This document shows positions 44,449-55,287 of a stretch of DNA of 64,000 nucleotides, piece by piece; position 1 is the stretch's first letter, and the number at the start of each line of letters is the position of its first letter. A program made the position numbers and the translations under genes. This DNA comes from Micractinium sp. NFX-FRZ (Eukaryota; Chlorophyta; Trebouxiophyceae; Chlorellales; Chlorellaceae), in assembly GCA_029339195.1 (NCBI GenBank), contig JAPTJF010000004.1, forward strand, positions 1 through 64,000, read 5' to 3'. Under the pieces are notes generated by a model. It had not been told where the DNA came from. It saw nothing but the letters and a program-made list of their open reading frames with translations, and ran no database searches.

Positions 44449-45470
44449 CTATACCGGTGCTGCACTGACCGATGGCCCCTCGCCATGCTGCTGCTCTGCA
44501 TCTGCCGCTGCCGCGCCCTTGGCCCCATCCTTCTGCTGCTCCTGCTGCTGCACTCGCTCCTGCTGCAGCCGCCGCTCCCGCTTTGCCTCTGCCTTGCATC
44601 GGTCGCTGCAGAATCGGATCTCCTCCCAGCAGTCTTTCCACTTGGCTCGCTCAACCACAATCTGCAGGCGCAGCACGGTGCAAGGCCATGGTTTAGTGGA
44701 GAACTCTGTAGTCCCCCTGTTTAGCTTGGCAGCAGCAATACATGCACTGCAAGCTGATGCTGATGCCGCATGATGGCAGAATTGCAACCTGCAGCAGCCC
44801 ACATGCTGGGCACAGCGGCGAAGGCAAGGCAGGTTACGCCCGGTGGGCAGGAATTGACAGCACAGGGCGGGCGGGGAGGGCTGCCCCAGGGCGCATCTCC
44901 AGATGCGCCCATCCCGTGATGTGCGATCAGGCGGTACCAGGATGTGGCACGGAGATCACCTGCTGGCAGTGCTGGCATCGCTTCCACCGCTTCCACACCC
45001 CCTTGTCCTGGAAGAGGCAAACAAAAGAGCGTGGGAGGGGTGGGCAGTAGACGGAAGGCGGGCACGCAAGAGAGACAGCTACATGCAGGCAGACAGGCGT
45101 GCTGTGCGGCTGTGCCTCAAGCAGTGCTGGATGCTGCGAGTGGCAGGCACACGCGGCTCAAGCAGCCCTGCCATGTGGGATGTGCAGGAGGGCATTGGCA
45201 AGCAGCAGCGAGGCGAGCACAGCAACGCCCGGGCGGTGCAAAGTGGGGCAGAGGGCCGGTGTGGGGGGCAGGCACATGCCCTCAAGGGCAACTTGCATCC
45301 CACCATCCACACGAATTCCTCATGAGCATGCTCACCAGCACTCGGTCCCCATCGCCAAACTGCAAGCCCGAGCGTCCGCCGGGCGGAGGCGCGTCGCCTG
45401 CTGCGGCTCCCGCCTGGTCGCCACCCAAGGGTGCACCGCCAGCGCCACCCTGCTGCCGCTTCTTCGCCAT
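44449..45470 (-). CDS. Small CxxC zinc-binding protein (DUF2256-like)
   Basis: This encodes 131 residues in three in-phase exons: 45470-45336, 45007-44960, 44661-44449. After a Gly/Ala-rich head come FGDGDRVLDKGVWKRWKRCQ, then CQHCQQIVVERAKWKDCWEE and IRFCSDRCKAEAKRERR. The pattern C-x2-C...R-K/A-W...C-W-E-E-I-R-F-C-S-x2-C matches the short zinc-binding module known as DUF2256, found in bacteria and plants. It presumably binds one zinc ion; its biochemical role is not established. The C-terminus extends into a Glu/Gln-rich coiled coil (about residues 88-115) not present in the short family members. The start is the ATG giving MAKKRQQGG. Confidence 0.75.
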
Positions 45471-46708
45471 GTCGGAAGGCTCAGCCTGGAAGCTCGAAGG
45501 CACAGCACAAGGGAGCCCTGGCTACAGGTGCCGCATACGCACGATGAGCAGCGGCTGCCCCGCCAGCCAGGCAGGTGCTGCGCCGATGCCGGCAATCGCA
45601 AAAGGCTCACGAAATAGAACAGATGCTGGCGCGGGATGTTCAAAGACTCTCGGAAACTGTGTCTGAGGGCGCCGCCACGCCGGTGTGCCGCTCCCTCAGC
45701 GTGCTCCGCCTCACAGGTGTGTGCATTTTAAAATTCCAGGCCATGCTTTCATAAATGTAAAGTGAGTGAACGTAAGGATGCAGTGTTTGTGGCTCACACC
45801 AGCGTGGCGCGCCACCATACTACATGGGGCCAGCATGCCCCCTTGTGACCATGCCTCTCGGCCGCCTCTGTGGCCTGGCTGAACTGTGATCTTTTTTTCC
45901 TTCATTTGCCCCGGCTGCTTTGGTACGCATTACAGCTGGAAGTGCACCAGAGGGGGGCAGGCACAGTATCATGAAATGACCGAGCTCATGATGAGGAGCA
46001 GGGCCTGGCAGGAGCCGCTAAGGCAAAGGACGGGGGTTTGTTTTTCAGGCATCAAGGATACGTAGAAATAGGCAAGGGTGTGGGGTGGAGGCTGGGACAC
46101 AGCGTAGTGATACATGCATGCAGTTGGAGGAGTGGTGGGAGGTGGCTGCTCAAACGCGGGAAAAAGAGCGGCCGCTCCGAGAGCGCCGCGGGGAAAAAGG
46201 CAGAGGCAGGGACAGGAGGCAGAAGTAAGTGGCTGCTGAGAAAGTGCGCCACTTATGCCAGAGGGGTTTGGGCAAAACAGGGGCGGTGGATATAAAAGAA
46301 GGGGGCCGGGTGCAGGTGCAACGCCGGCCGCCCCTGTGGGCTGTAAAGAGCGCTAGATCAGCGCCGGCCCAGGCGCTGCGTGGAATGAAAACGCCATTGT
46401 CCAGCCTGGGAGCAAGGCAATGGCATGAAAAGGCTGCAAGTAGTCTCTGTGTGCATGCACACAGGTAAGGCAGAGCCGGGACCGTCAGCGCGACTGCCCA
46501 CGCGGGTGGCGTGGGCAGGACTCCCGAGAACGCGCCGCTGGCACAAATGCTCTGGCTCAGCACGCAGTGTTGCGCGCAGTCGGGCCCTCAGTGCCAGAAC
46601 ATCAGTCCGCATGCGCCGGCGCTCACGTAGCTTGCAGGCGCAGCCACGAAGGAGCGGGGCGGCGCCTGCACACACGCGCGGGCGGAAGACCGGGAGGGCG
46701 ACAGCTGG
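45471..46708. other. Intergenic or UTR interval
   Basis: No exon is firmly supported. A minus-strand open stretch at about 46630-46358 (LRERRRMRTDVLALRARLRA) could be an alternative last exon of the neighbouring small gene. The region around 45720-45960 is AT-richer than its surroundings. Confidence 0.35.
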
Positions 46709-47264
46709 TCAGCGCCTGGCTAGCCCCACAAACGAGCCCCAAACGCTCTTGAGGTCGCAGCAATGGACAGTCTGCGGGCGGGCGGCGCGGAACAACCAAG
46801 GAAAACCCCGAGGACGCCGGCTGCACATGAGCACAGCCGGCTGAGCGAGTGAACCCGGCGCACTCACCAGGCGCGTGGCGTTGGCAGTGGTAGTGGGCAG
46901 GGCCTCCACGGTGGCGTTGGCGCGGTCTGCAAGCGACGGGAGGTGAGGAGGGGGTCAGCGCTGCCGATGCGTGTAGGAGTGTAGCGCGATTCTGCCTTGC
47001 AGGACTCCAGACCGCTTCCCCAGGGGTTTGTGGGCACTCACTGGCAACAGCCACCAGCTCGGAGAGGCTGGGCAGGTTGTAGTGAGGCTCAGGCTCCATA
47101 AAGTCGCCGCACACGCTGCTGGGCGTGGAGCTGCAGGTGGAGCTCATGGCGAGTTTGTGGGAGATGAGGACGGCGATGGGAGGAGTGCTTGGCAGGCGCG
47201 ATTCCATCTTGTTGTAGCCTGCCTCGACCACCGGCCATGCTGTCCACTCGGCCGTTGCGCGCAT
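46709..47264 (-). CDS. Small unknown protein, three exons
   Basis: This predicts 114 residues. Exons 47264-47042 and 46926-46868 join in phase at good sites (GCCA|GTGAGT and TTGCAG|ACC) and encode MRATAEWTAWPVVEAGYNKM, PPIAVLISHKLAMSSTCSST, EPEPHYNLPSLSELVAVANR and ANATVEALPTTTANATRL. The simplest third exon is 46771-46709 (TVHCCDLKSVWGSFVGLARR, stop); an alternative lies near 46630. No domain or targeting signal is recognised. The first ATG is used; the frame has only non-ATG starts before it. Confidence 0.4.
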
Positions 47265-48205
47265 TGCGTTGGGCGCATTGCTCGACTGTTGCCTCAAGTC
47301 TTAGCTCACGAGGCGCACAGCTCGCCAGGCAGGTCCTGCCGCCGCAGCTCCGGCCACTGCTGGCACCTCCCCGCGGCCGCCTGTGCCTCCACTGTCCTGC
47401 GAGTGTGTCAACTACTCCCAGCGGCTGTATAGTACTGTGAATGTCTGACCCCTGCAATTATTGTCTATATGCGCTACGCGCTGCACAGAATGCCCCCACC
47501 TGAGTGAAGCGGGCGGGAGGGGCTGGCACTGGTGCCGTCATATAATGTGCCTCACCGCATGCTGCACCGCCAGCTTCCGCAAGCGGCATCATGCCCACTC
47601 GCAAACTTGCATGTTGTTTTCCCAGCCAGTTTGACTGTGGAACATGTGTTGGGACAGGCGATGCTGTTGGCTGCCAGCTTTCAGACCTTTCAGGAGCGCA
47701 CTCGCCTCGGCAGTCGACGGTACAGGAGACAGACAGTGGTACCGTGGATACCCTCAGCAGCAACTGCTAAGGTCTCATGAAGTTTCCTAAAGGTACGAAG
47801 TTTTGTTGCAGGGAGCTCGATGAGGCCGGCAACTGCATGCGTAGCTGTGATGCATGAGGGTACGGTGGTGCACCACAGCACCGCCACCTGTCGCAGGCTT
47901 CGCTTGATGTCAACAATTATGCTGCCTGTAGGCTGAGCGAGGCATCCTCCTGCTGCAAGGCTTGCATGAGAGCCCATCCTGCTGGTTGAACCATCTCAGG
48001 CATCAGCCAAAGCACCTCAACTCAGGGGTGAGGATTCACGCTTCCTCCTTCGCATGATGCGCTGCCGCCTGCCGTCTGCGCTGTCGCCAGCTGCCACCCC
48101 GCAATTTTAGCCCCTGCGATCAGGTTTCTTTCATCGCTGCAGACGTGTACGTCACTCGTTGGCACTGCTGCAGCTGGGAGAGGCTCGGTGATCAGTGGGC
48201 GCAAG
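47265..48205. promoter_or_regulatory. Divergent upstream region, small gene / ceramidase
   Basis: The genes on either side diverge, so both promoters should be within this 941-base stretch. No coding exon could be supported. The last 60 bases include the probable ceramidase 5' UTR. Confidence 0.4.
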
Positions 48206-51200
48206 ATGTGGAGGCGCGAAACAGTCCTCCTGAGCGCTGCTGTCCTCCTCTGCTGTGTCGCGGCAGCGGCGTGCACCGATGCAGGCAGCTACCTTGTCGG
48301 CACAGGTGCGAGAGCGGGGAGCTGCGTGGTCCCGGAGGGTTCAGGCCGCTCGGTTGCTGAGCGCTCCCCCTGCGCCTTCTCGCAGGCAAAGCCGACATGA
48401 CCGGACCCGTGGCTGACGTGAACCTCATGGTGAGGCCCCGCCGCCCAGGTTGCTCACCGCCCCACCGCCGCCGCCGCCGCTGCCGCCGCCTGCCTGGCAC
48501 TCGAGCCCCGCAGCAGCAGCACCCATGTGCATTCTTTTCACTGCCCACCTCTGCTGTTTGCAGGGCTACGCCAACCCAGACCAGATAGCGGGCGGCATCC
48601 ACCTGCGCCTCTACGCCCGCACCTTCGTCGTTGCCGACCCCTCGGAGCCCTCCCGCCGCTTTGCATTTGTCAACATGGACGCCGGCATGGCCTCCCAGGC
48701 CGTCACCTTCACCGTCATCGACCGCCTGAAGGAGCTGTACGGAGGGCTGTACACCGAACAGAATGTGGCAATCAGCGGCACGCACACACACGCCGGGCCC
48801 GCGGGTGGGTGGCGGGTGGGGGGGTAGTGCGGAGGGGCCGTGAGAAGGGGGTGGCGGTGAGCAGACGGTGGGTCAATTGAAAGCGGAAGGGCGGGATAGT
48901 TCCCATCTATGCTGCTTCGCACCTGGGCGCTGACTTTGCACCGCTGCTGGGCTGCTGCGCTGAGCCTGCGGGAATTCTCGCCCACACCGTGCCGTGCCCC
49001 GCTCGCGTGGCCGCTGCCCGTCTACCTTCCCCTTCACCTCCCCACGCCCTGCAGGCTACCTGCAATACGTGGTGTACGGCATCACCTCCCTGGGCTTCTA
49101 CCCACAAACTTTCAACGCCATCGTTGACGGGGTGCTGCTCAGGTGGGCAAAGAGCGGGAGCGGAAAGGATGTGGTGCCGCGAGGAGGGACCGCACGGCGA
49201 GGGAGAGGCACACACACGGCACTGTGCCGGTCGCCAGCGGGGGTGGAGCAGCAGGGAGGGAGTGAAGGGATGGCAAGAATGCGTGTGGGGCGCCACGCGG
49301 GAGGGTTGGGAGACTTGAGAGGGCGTGGATTTGCTGGCGGCAGATGGCAGGGTGTGGGGAGGGGTTGGCGCGGCTGGTGCAGACGCCCTGCAGCTCGGGT
49401 CCTGGAGCAGCAGGGGCCGCCCCGTCTGCGCTGGCTCGGCGTGCCAACGCACTCCACCCCGCCCTCCTCGCCCCTGGTGTGATCACGCATGTTCGCGGTT
49501 CCCCTGCCGCGCAGCATCCAGCGCGCGCACGAGTCCCTGGCCCCTGGGCGCCTCTCCGTGGGGGCGGGGCAGCTGCTGGACGGCAACATCAACCGCAGCC
49601 CCACAGCCTATGAGGCAAACCCGGAGTGGGAGCGTGCGATGTATGAGCACAACATTGAGAAGGAGCTGACGCTGCTGCGGCTGGATGGGGAGGACGGCAG
49701 GTGGGCGAGCGAGGGGGTGGGGCGGGTCTGTGGCAGGGGCAGGGCTGGAGGCTGTCGGGCCAGCCAGGCTAGGAGTGGGGAGGGTGGCAGGCATGCGTGG
49801 AGGTTGGGGTGATGTCGAGGCTGGGAAGGCAGCAGGCTTGAAGGCGGGGTCAGTGCGGGCGGCAGATGGAAATGGGTGCGCACATTGGGGTGGAGTGGGC
49901 AGGAAGCTGTGCCCCACACCCATAAGCGCCACCACGGGATTGTGTTGTCTCACCTGTCACCCCCCGCTACCCTGCGGGCTTCCCCCCCTGCAGGGCGGTG
50001 GGCGCTTTCTCCTGGTACCCCGTGCACGGCACCTCCATGAACAACACCAACCCGCTGGTGTCGGGGGACAACAAGGGGGCGGCCGCACAGTTCATGGAAC
50101 GCTGGGCGGCGGCTCAAGCAGGCGGCGCTGGTGGCGCCGAAAGCAGCAGCGCAAGCAGCAGCGCAAGGAGCAGCGCAAGTGGCAGCAGCAGCAGCAGCGG
50201 CGGCGACGGCGTGTCGCCCTCCCTGGTGGCCGCCTTCTGCCAGGCCAACGTGGGTGACACCTCCCCCAACACGCTGGGCGCCTTCTGCATGGACACCGGC
50301 CTGCCGTGCGACGCGGTGCACTCCACATGCGGCGGCCGCGTGCAGCAGTGCATCGGGCGGGGGCCGGGGTGGCCCGACCACTTTGAGTCCACCCGGCTGA
50401 TCGGGCAGCGCCAGGCGGACAAGGCGCAAGAGCTGATGATGGGGGGTGAGTGGGCAGTGTGGGTGTGGGTGGGTGGAGAGGAGGGGGATGGGCGGAAGGG
50501 CGCATGTGCTTGAGTAGGCAGCGCCAAGCGGGCACTGGTCCAGGCGCATGAGCTGCTGCCGGTGTGTGTGTGTGTGTGTGTTGCTTGGAACGGGGGGCAA
50601 CCGGGAACGATGCGTCGCCACCAAAGCTACGCCGCCATCCTGGCATGTGCAGCATTCAAGCTTGCCGCCTCCCCTGTTCCCCCGCTTGTGCAGGTCTGGA
50701 AGCCATCTCCGGCCCCATAGAGTACCGCCACGCCTTCCTGGACATGCGGGCCATCCAGGTGGAGGCCAGCAACTTCACGCAGGCGGGGACCACCTGCAAG
50801 CCCGCCATGGGCTTTGCCTTTGCCGCCGGCACCACCGACGGTGAGCTCAAGGGGGGGAGAGGAGGGAGGGTAGCGGACCGGAAGGGGTGGGGGTGGGGGT
50901 GGATGTTTCGCGAGACGGGCGATGGCTGCCTGCCTGCCTTCCTTTCCCCCTGCGCGTTGCATGCGCGCGTACAACATGCGCTCGCCGTTCCGGTGCAGGC
51001 TTCACTCTTCACTCCAAAGCAGAGCGGCACCGCCAAGAGCACCGCCATCTGGCGCCCCGCCCGACCCCACCCTTGCCCGCTGGGCCTCACCACCCTCTCC
51101 TTCACCCCTCCCCACGCTGCCTGCCTGCAGGCCCCGGCGCCTTTGACTTCCAGCAGGGCGACACCAACGGCACCGCCTTCTGGCGCCTCGTCCGCAACTT

Positions 51201-54095
51201 CATCACCAAGCCGACGAAGGAGCAGGAGGCGTGCCACGCGCCCAAACCCATCCTGCTGGATGTGGGTGAGTTTGGGTGGGGGGGGGAGACAGCCTAGGAC
51301 TGCGAAGGAATTAAAATGTGCAGCGGAGTAGAACTGGGAAGGGAATAGGACATGGAAGTGAGAGTGCGGCGCAGGCCCATGTCGGGTCCCCAGGCTGCAC
51401 CCACATTGCCTGCATGCTTGCGCTGAGCTTCTCTTTGCCGGTCACTTGTTTGCGTGCAGGCGAGATGCACTACCCCTATGAGTGGGTGCCCTACATCGTG
51501 GAGATACAGGTGCCTGCTGCGATGCGCCCGCTGCGCTGCGCCCGCTATGCTGTACCTGCTGTGCCCACTTCCCCTCTGTTGCTGCGGCTCAGTTCTGGCA
51601 CCCTGCCCTCTGCCGCTGCGCTACGCCTGCTTTGCCGCCCTGCAATGGTCCTGTGCCTGCCAGGCCGCGCGCCGCCAGCGCAAATTAGCGCAACCTCTGC
51701 TACAGCCCCTGCCGCTGCCTACCATCTATGTCCATCCTTCCTCGATCTCCGCTCTGTCCGCCTCCCTCTCTGCCCACGCGTCTCCCACGCTGCCAGACAC
51801 AAACACCCGCTGACTGCCTCCCTCCCTGCCCACTCCTCTCCTACCCCTGCCGCCTGCTCTCACAGGTGCTGCGCGTGGGCCAGCTGGTCATCCTGTGCGT
51901 CCCCGGGGAGTTCACCACAATGGCGGGGCGCCGCCTGAAGCGTGCCGTGCAGGCCACGGTGGGTGGGTGGGTGGGTGGGTGATTGAGTGAGTGGGTGGGT
52001 GGAGCAATCCGGATGCATGCAGGCTGGCCGGGGTGCTGGCTGGGCGGATGGCTGGGCGGATGGCTGGGCAGCGGGGGGCAGCGGCGGGCTGGCTGCAGGG
52101 TGAGGGGTCCTGTCGTATTGCAGCTGTACCATGCGCCTGACGTGACCTGGCGAGCGCCTGACGTGCACAGCCAAGATGCACACCAGCAAAGCAGGGCACT
52201 CGCCTTCCTGGCCTGCGCCCACCTGCTGGCCTACCGCTTTTAGGTGCCCCACACAAACTACACCCCCTTGTGCCCCCGCCCTTGTGCGATGCTGGCCCAG
52301 CCCTGATGCCCACACCTCGCTATGCCCAGCCCCCTGGCCCGCTGATGTGCCCATACCTTGCTTTCTGCCTCCCCCGCGCCCCCCTGCCCGCCCGCAGGTG
52401 CGCGAGGCGTGGGGCGAGGGCCTGCAGCTGGTGATTGCCGGCCTCACCAACACCTACGCCTCGTACATCACAACGCCCGAGGAGTATGCGGTGCAGCGGT
52501 ACGAGGGCGGCTTCACGCTGTTTGGGCAGCACACGCTGGACGCCTACATACAGGTGGGAGGGGAGGCAGGGGGCTGGTGGGGTGGGGGTGAGCGAACTTT
52601 GGGCGGTGCTGGTGGGAAGGAACGGAGCTTCACTGGCTGTGCTGGCGCCGTGTTCTTGGCCGGGCTTGGAGGTGCGCCCGCCCCTGCCCATTTGCTCCAT
52701 GTACCTGCGTTGCTCCCCACAGGTGTTTGTGCCCCTGGCCTGGGCTCCCCTGCCCTGCCCCTGCATCCCAACACGCCCGCTGCCATACTCTTGTCACTCA
52801 ACCACACGCCCCACACCCGCCCGCTCCCACCCGCAGGAGTTCATGCGCCTGACGGGGGCCATGGCTCGAGGCGAACCCACGGACCCAGGCCCCCCGCCGC
52901 CCAACCAGCTGTCTGAGCAGTGGTCCCTGGTGCCTCCTGTCGTCGCCGACGGGGTGCCAGGTGGCAAGCAGTTTGGTGACGTGGAGCAGGATGTGCCGCC
53001 GGGGAGCTTCGCGCCCGGGCAGACGGTGGCGGCAGTCTTTCATGCCGGCTGCCCGCGCAACAACATCCGGGCAGAGGGGACTTTCCTGACAGGTGGGCTG
53101 GCGGGCGAAAGGAGCAGGCCGGGATGTGGGTGGGTTTGAGGGTGGGCGGCTTGGGTGCCGGGCAGGCAGGCAGGCAGGCGGACTGGTGGGGGGCATCAGG
53201 CACGATCCCGGCAAGCAGTTGCAGCTCTTTGCTGCCCTGGCCCCCTTACTCCGTGTCCTTCTCTGCAGTGGAGCACAAGGCCGTCAACAGCAGCTGACAG
53301 GTGGTGGCCACGGGTGCCCGAGTGGTCACATAACTCTGCTGGCTGTTCCATCCCTGCACCTCCCCCACCATGCTGCAGTGGAGCGCAAGGCGCCCGATGG
53401 CAGCTGGCAGGCGGTGGCCACTGACGCCGACTGGGACACCAAGTTCCGGTGGGGGCGGAGGCACTCGCTGTCGGAGCTGTCGTACGCGACGGTGGAGTGG
53501 GCGGTGCCGGAGGGCACGCCGGCGGGCACGTACCGGCTGAAGCACTTTGGCGACTACAAACGCCTGTTCCGCAGGTGTGTCTGGGTGGGTGCTTTGCTCT
53601 GCGTTCTGAAAAGTTGGTGGAGCGGGGGCGGGGGCTGGCGAGGGCAGCTTGGCATCACAAGCACGTGTCTGTGCAGGAAGTGGGGCAAGGGCAAGTGAGG
53701 TGTCTGGGGGCTGTGTGTGCTGTGCGTGATGAGTGCTGCATCGTGTGAACCCGACCGTGCCTCTGGTATTTGCATGGGCTGCTGCCGCCAAACCTGCACG
53801 GCCTGCTTGCCTCCTACACCTGCTGCTTGGCTGCCTGTCCTCTTCCTCGTCCCCCGGCCCCCGCAGCGTCCAGCCGTATGAGGGGACCAGCCGAGAATTT
53901 GAAGTAGTGGACCCCTCTGGAAGCAGCAGCACACCCGCCAGTGACGGCACCAGCAGCAGCAACAGCAGCAGCGAGGGCAGCGGCGGGCTGTGGCAGGAGG
54001 TGAAGCAGGGGTTGGTGGCGCTGGGGCGCAAGGCAGGTTTTGGCGGCTCCTGGCTGCTGCGCAGCCTGCAGGAGGGGGAGGGGAGCGGGCACTAG
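48206..54095 (+). CDS. NCER: Neutral ceramidase (secretory)
   Basis: This is a 790-residue neutral/alkaline ceramidase that hydrolyses ceramide to sphingoid base and fatty acid in the secretory pathway or at the cell surface. It has 14 exons: 48206-48305, 48386-48429, 48564-48804, 49055-49142, 49515-49700, 49994-50445, 50694-50840, 51131-51265, 51460-51509, 51866-51958, 52398-52553, 52837-53092, 53379-53574, 53867-54095; all in phase. A signal peptide (TVLLSAAVLLCCVAAAA) leads. KADMTGPVADVNLMGYANPD, THTHAGPAGYLQYV (zinc His), SWYPVHGTSMNNTNPLVSGD, CQANVGDTSPNTLGAFCMDT (catalytic Ser at about 310), PKPILLDVGEMHYPYEWVPY, VPGEFTTMAGRRLKRAV and GLTNTYASYITTPEEYAVQR follow in family order. The C-terminal Ig-like domain is present (YRLKHFGDYKRL). 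Extras are a Ser/Gly-rich insert just before the catalytic loop and a 60-residue tail after YEGTSREFEV. A decoy of exon 13 lies in intron 12. Confidence 0.95.
50562..50581. repeat. (GT)n microsatellite
   Basis: An uninterrupted GT run of about ten units lies in ceramidase intron 6. Confidence 0.9.
53261..53320 (+). repeat. Decayed copy of ceramidase exon 13 5' edge
   Basis: CTCTGCAG then TGGAGCACAAGGCCG reads VEHKAVNSS, hits a TGA, then continues QVVATGA. The true exon 110 bases on reads VERKAPDGSWQAVATDA. The acceptor is intact. Confidence 0.9.
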
Positions 54096-55287
54096 CAGAG
54101 CGGCACGGCAGGCTGCCTCTCTTGTCGCAAAGCGCACGGCACAGCCATCGCAATACATACCTGCATGTCACATAACAACCGCCTCTGCTGGACCCTGCCC
54201 ATACTTTACTCATGTACCCTGCATTGTTCAGCGCTGCGCCCCCCTGCCCCGAGGCGCACATGCCACGTTTTCCTCACCCCCCGCCAGGTTTTCCCAGCCC
54301 TACACCTCGTACTCAATCGTGGACCCGCCACCTGCTTTGCCAATGCAATTTTCCAATTGGCGTGAACCGCACATTGAATGGTACATCACAGAGCGAATCA
54401 CGGCCACAGCCAGGCCCAGGGTTCTGTGGGACACCTGTGTCACCACCCGTGCCAGCTGAGGAAAGCTTCGAAGGGGTATGTGCACGACTTGTACCAGGTG
54501 TTCAGGATCATTAAGAACGTTGGCTTGAAATGACATGTGCATAGAGGGCGTGGGTGGGTGATTGCGAAGCAATAGTGAAGCAAATGGGAGGGATGAGCGG
54601 GCCTTGCTTCCATCCCCGCCAACAGCTCTGCCGTCTCCCTCCCTCCCTCCGAGTTTGCCCCCCGTTCCCGTGCAGTCAAGTGCCTGTTCAAGGCATTCGA
54701 CAAGATATGGACGGAAGAGCAGATTGAGGCCGAGGCGGCGCAGCGGGCAGCTGTACAGTAAGGATGCCACTCGGGCGGGACCGCAAATTGCGCGGGTGAG
54801 GCGCGTGGTGGTGCAGCTGTACTGCGACACGGGGGGCAGTGGCACGGCGGCTTGCCATCCCTTCCCGCCCGCTACTGTTGCGCATGTGAGGATCTGCGAC
54901 GCCCCCATAAAACGAAGTTCGTCTTCGACCACAGCTGCTGCCCATGTGCTTTAAACCGTTGAAGCCCACAAGTGGTGCCCCAGCAAGCACAGTGGTGCTG
55001 GCAGCGCGTGGCGCTCCTCAGCCGGCTGCTGACGCCGCCAGGGAGGTGCGAATTGACATGCCACTTGCTGCCCCTGTAACCTGGGATTGCACGCATTGGT
55101 CAGGCGTCGCGTTTACTACAAGCGATGACGGTTGTATATAGAAGGCGATGCTAACTACTTTGCTCTACACATGCTGAGCGTTGTGCTGGGGTACTGCGGC
55201 GGCGGCACAGCACAACGGATGTGCCATGCCAAGACGGCGCGCGCCTCTTCTTTCACCCCTTTCCTTCTCCAACCTTTAGCCTGCACT
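54096..55287. other. Interval with unplaced exon-like pieces
   Basis: Two exon-like pieces lie here without a full gene. On the plus strand, 54676-54761 follows a GTGCAG acceptor and reads KCLFKAFDKIWTEEQIEAEA to a TAA. On the minus strand, about 54540-54300 stays open and reads LVQVVHIPLRSFPQLARVVT then VSHRTLGLAVAVIRSVMYHS. Neither could be joined to a start codon. Confidence 0.3.
54676..54761 (+). pseudogene. Orphan terminal exon
   Basis: After a good acceptor (CCCGTGCAG) come 28 codons ending in TAA. They encode an amphipathic, charged segment (VKCLFKAFDKIWTEEQIEAE). No upstream exon was found within the flanking 600 bases. It may be a remnant or a retrocopied tail; family unknown. Confidence 0.25.

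Noticed and set aside
52110..52180. GCGCCTGACGTG repeats in ceramidase intron 10 as a decoy of exon 12
   Set aside because: Only about 12 bases match exon 12 and that exon does not flank this intron; too short to claim.
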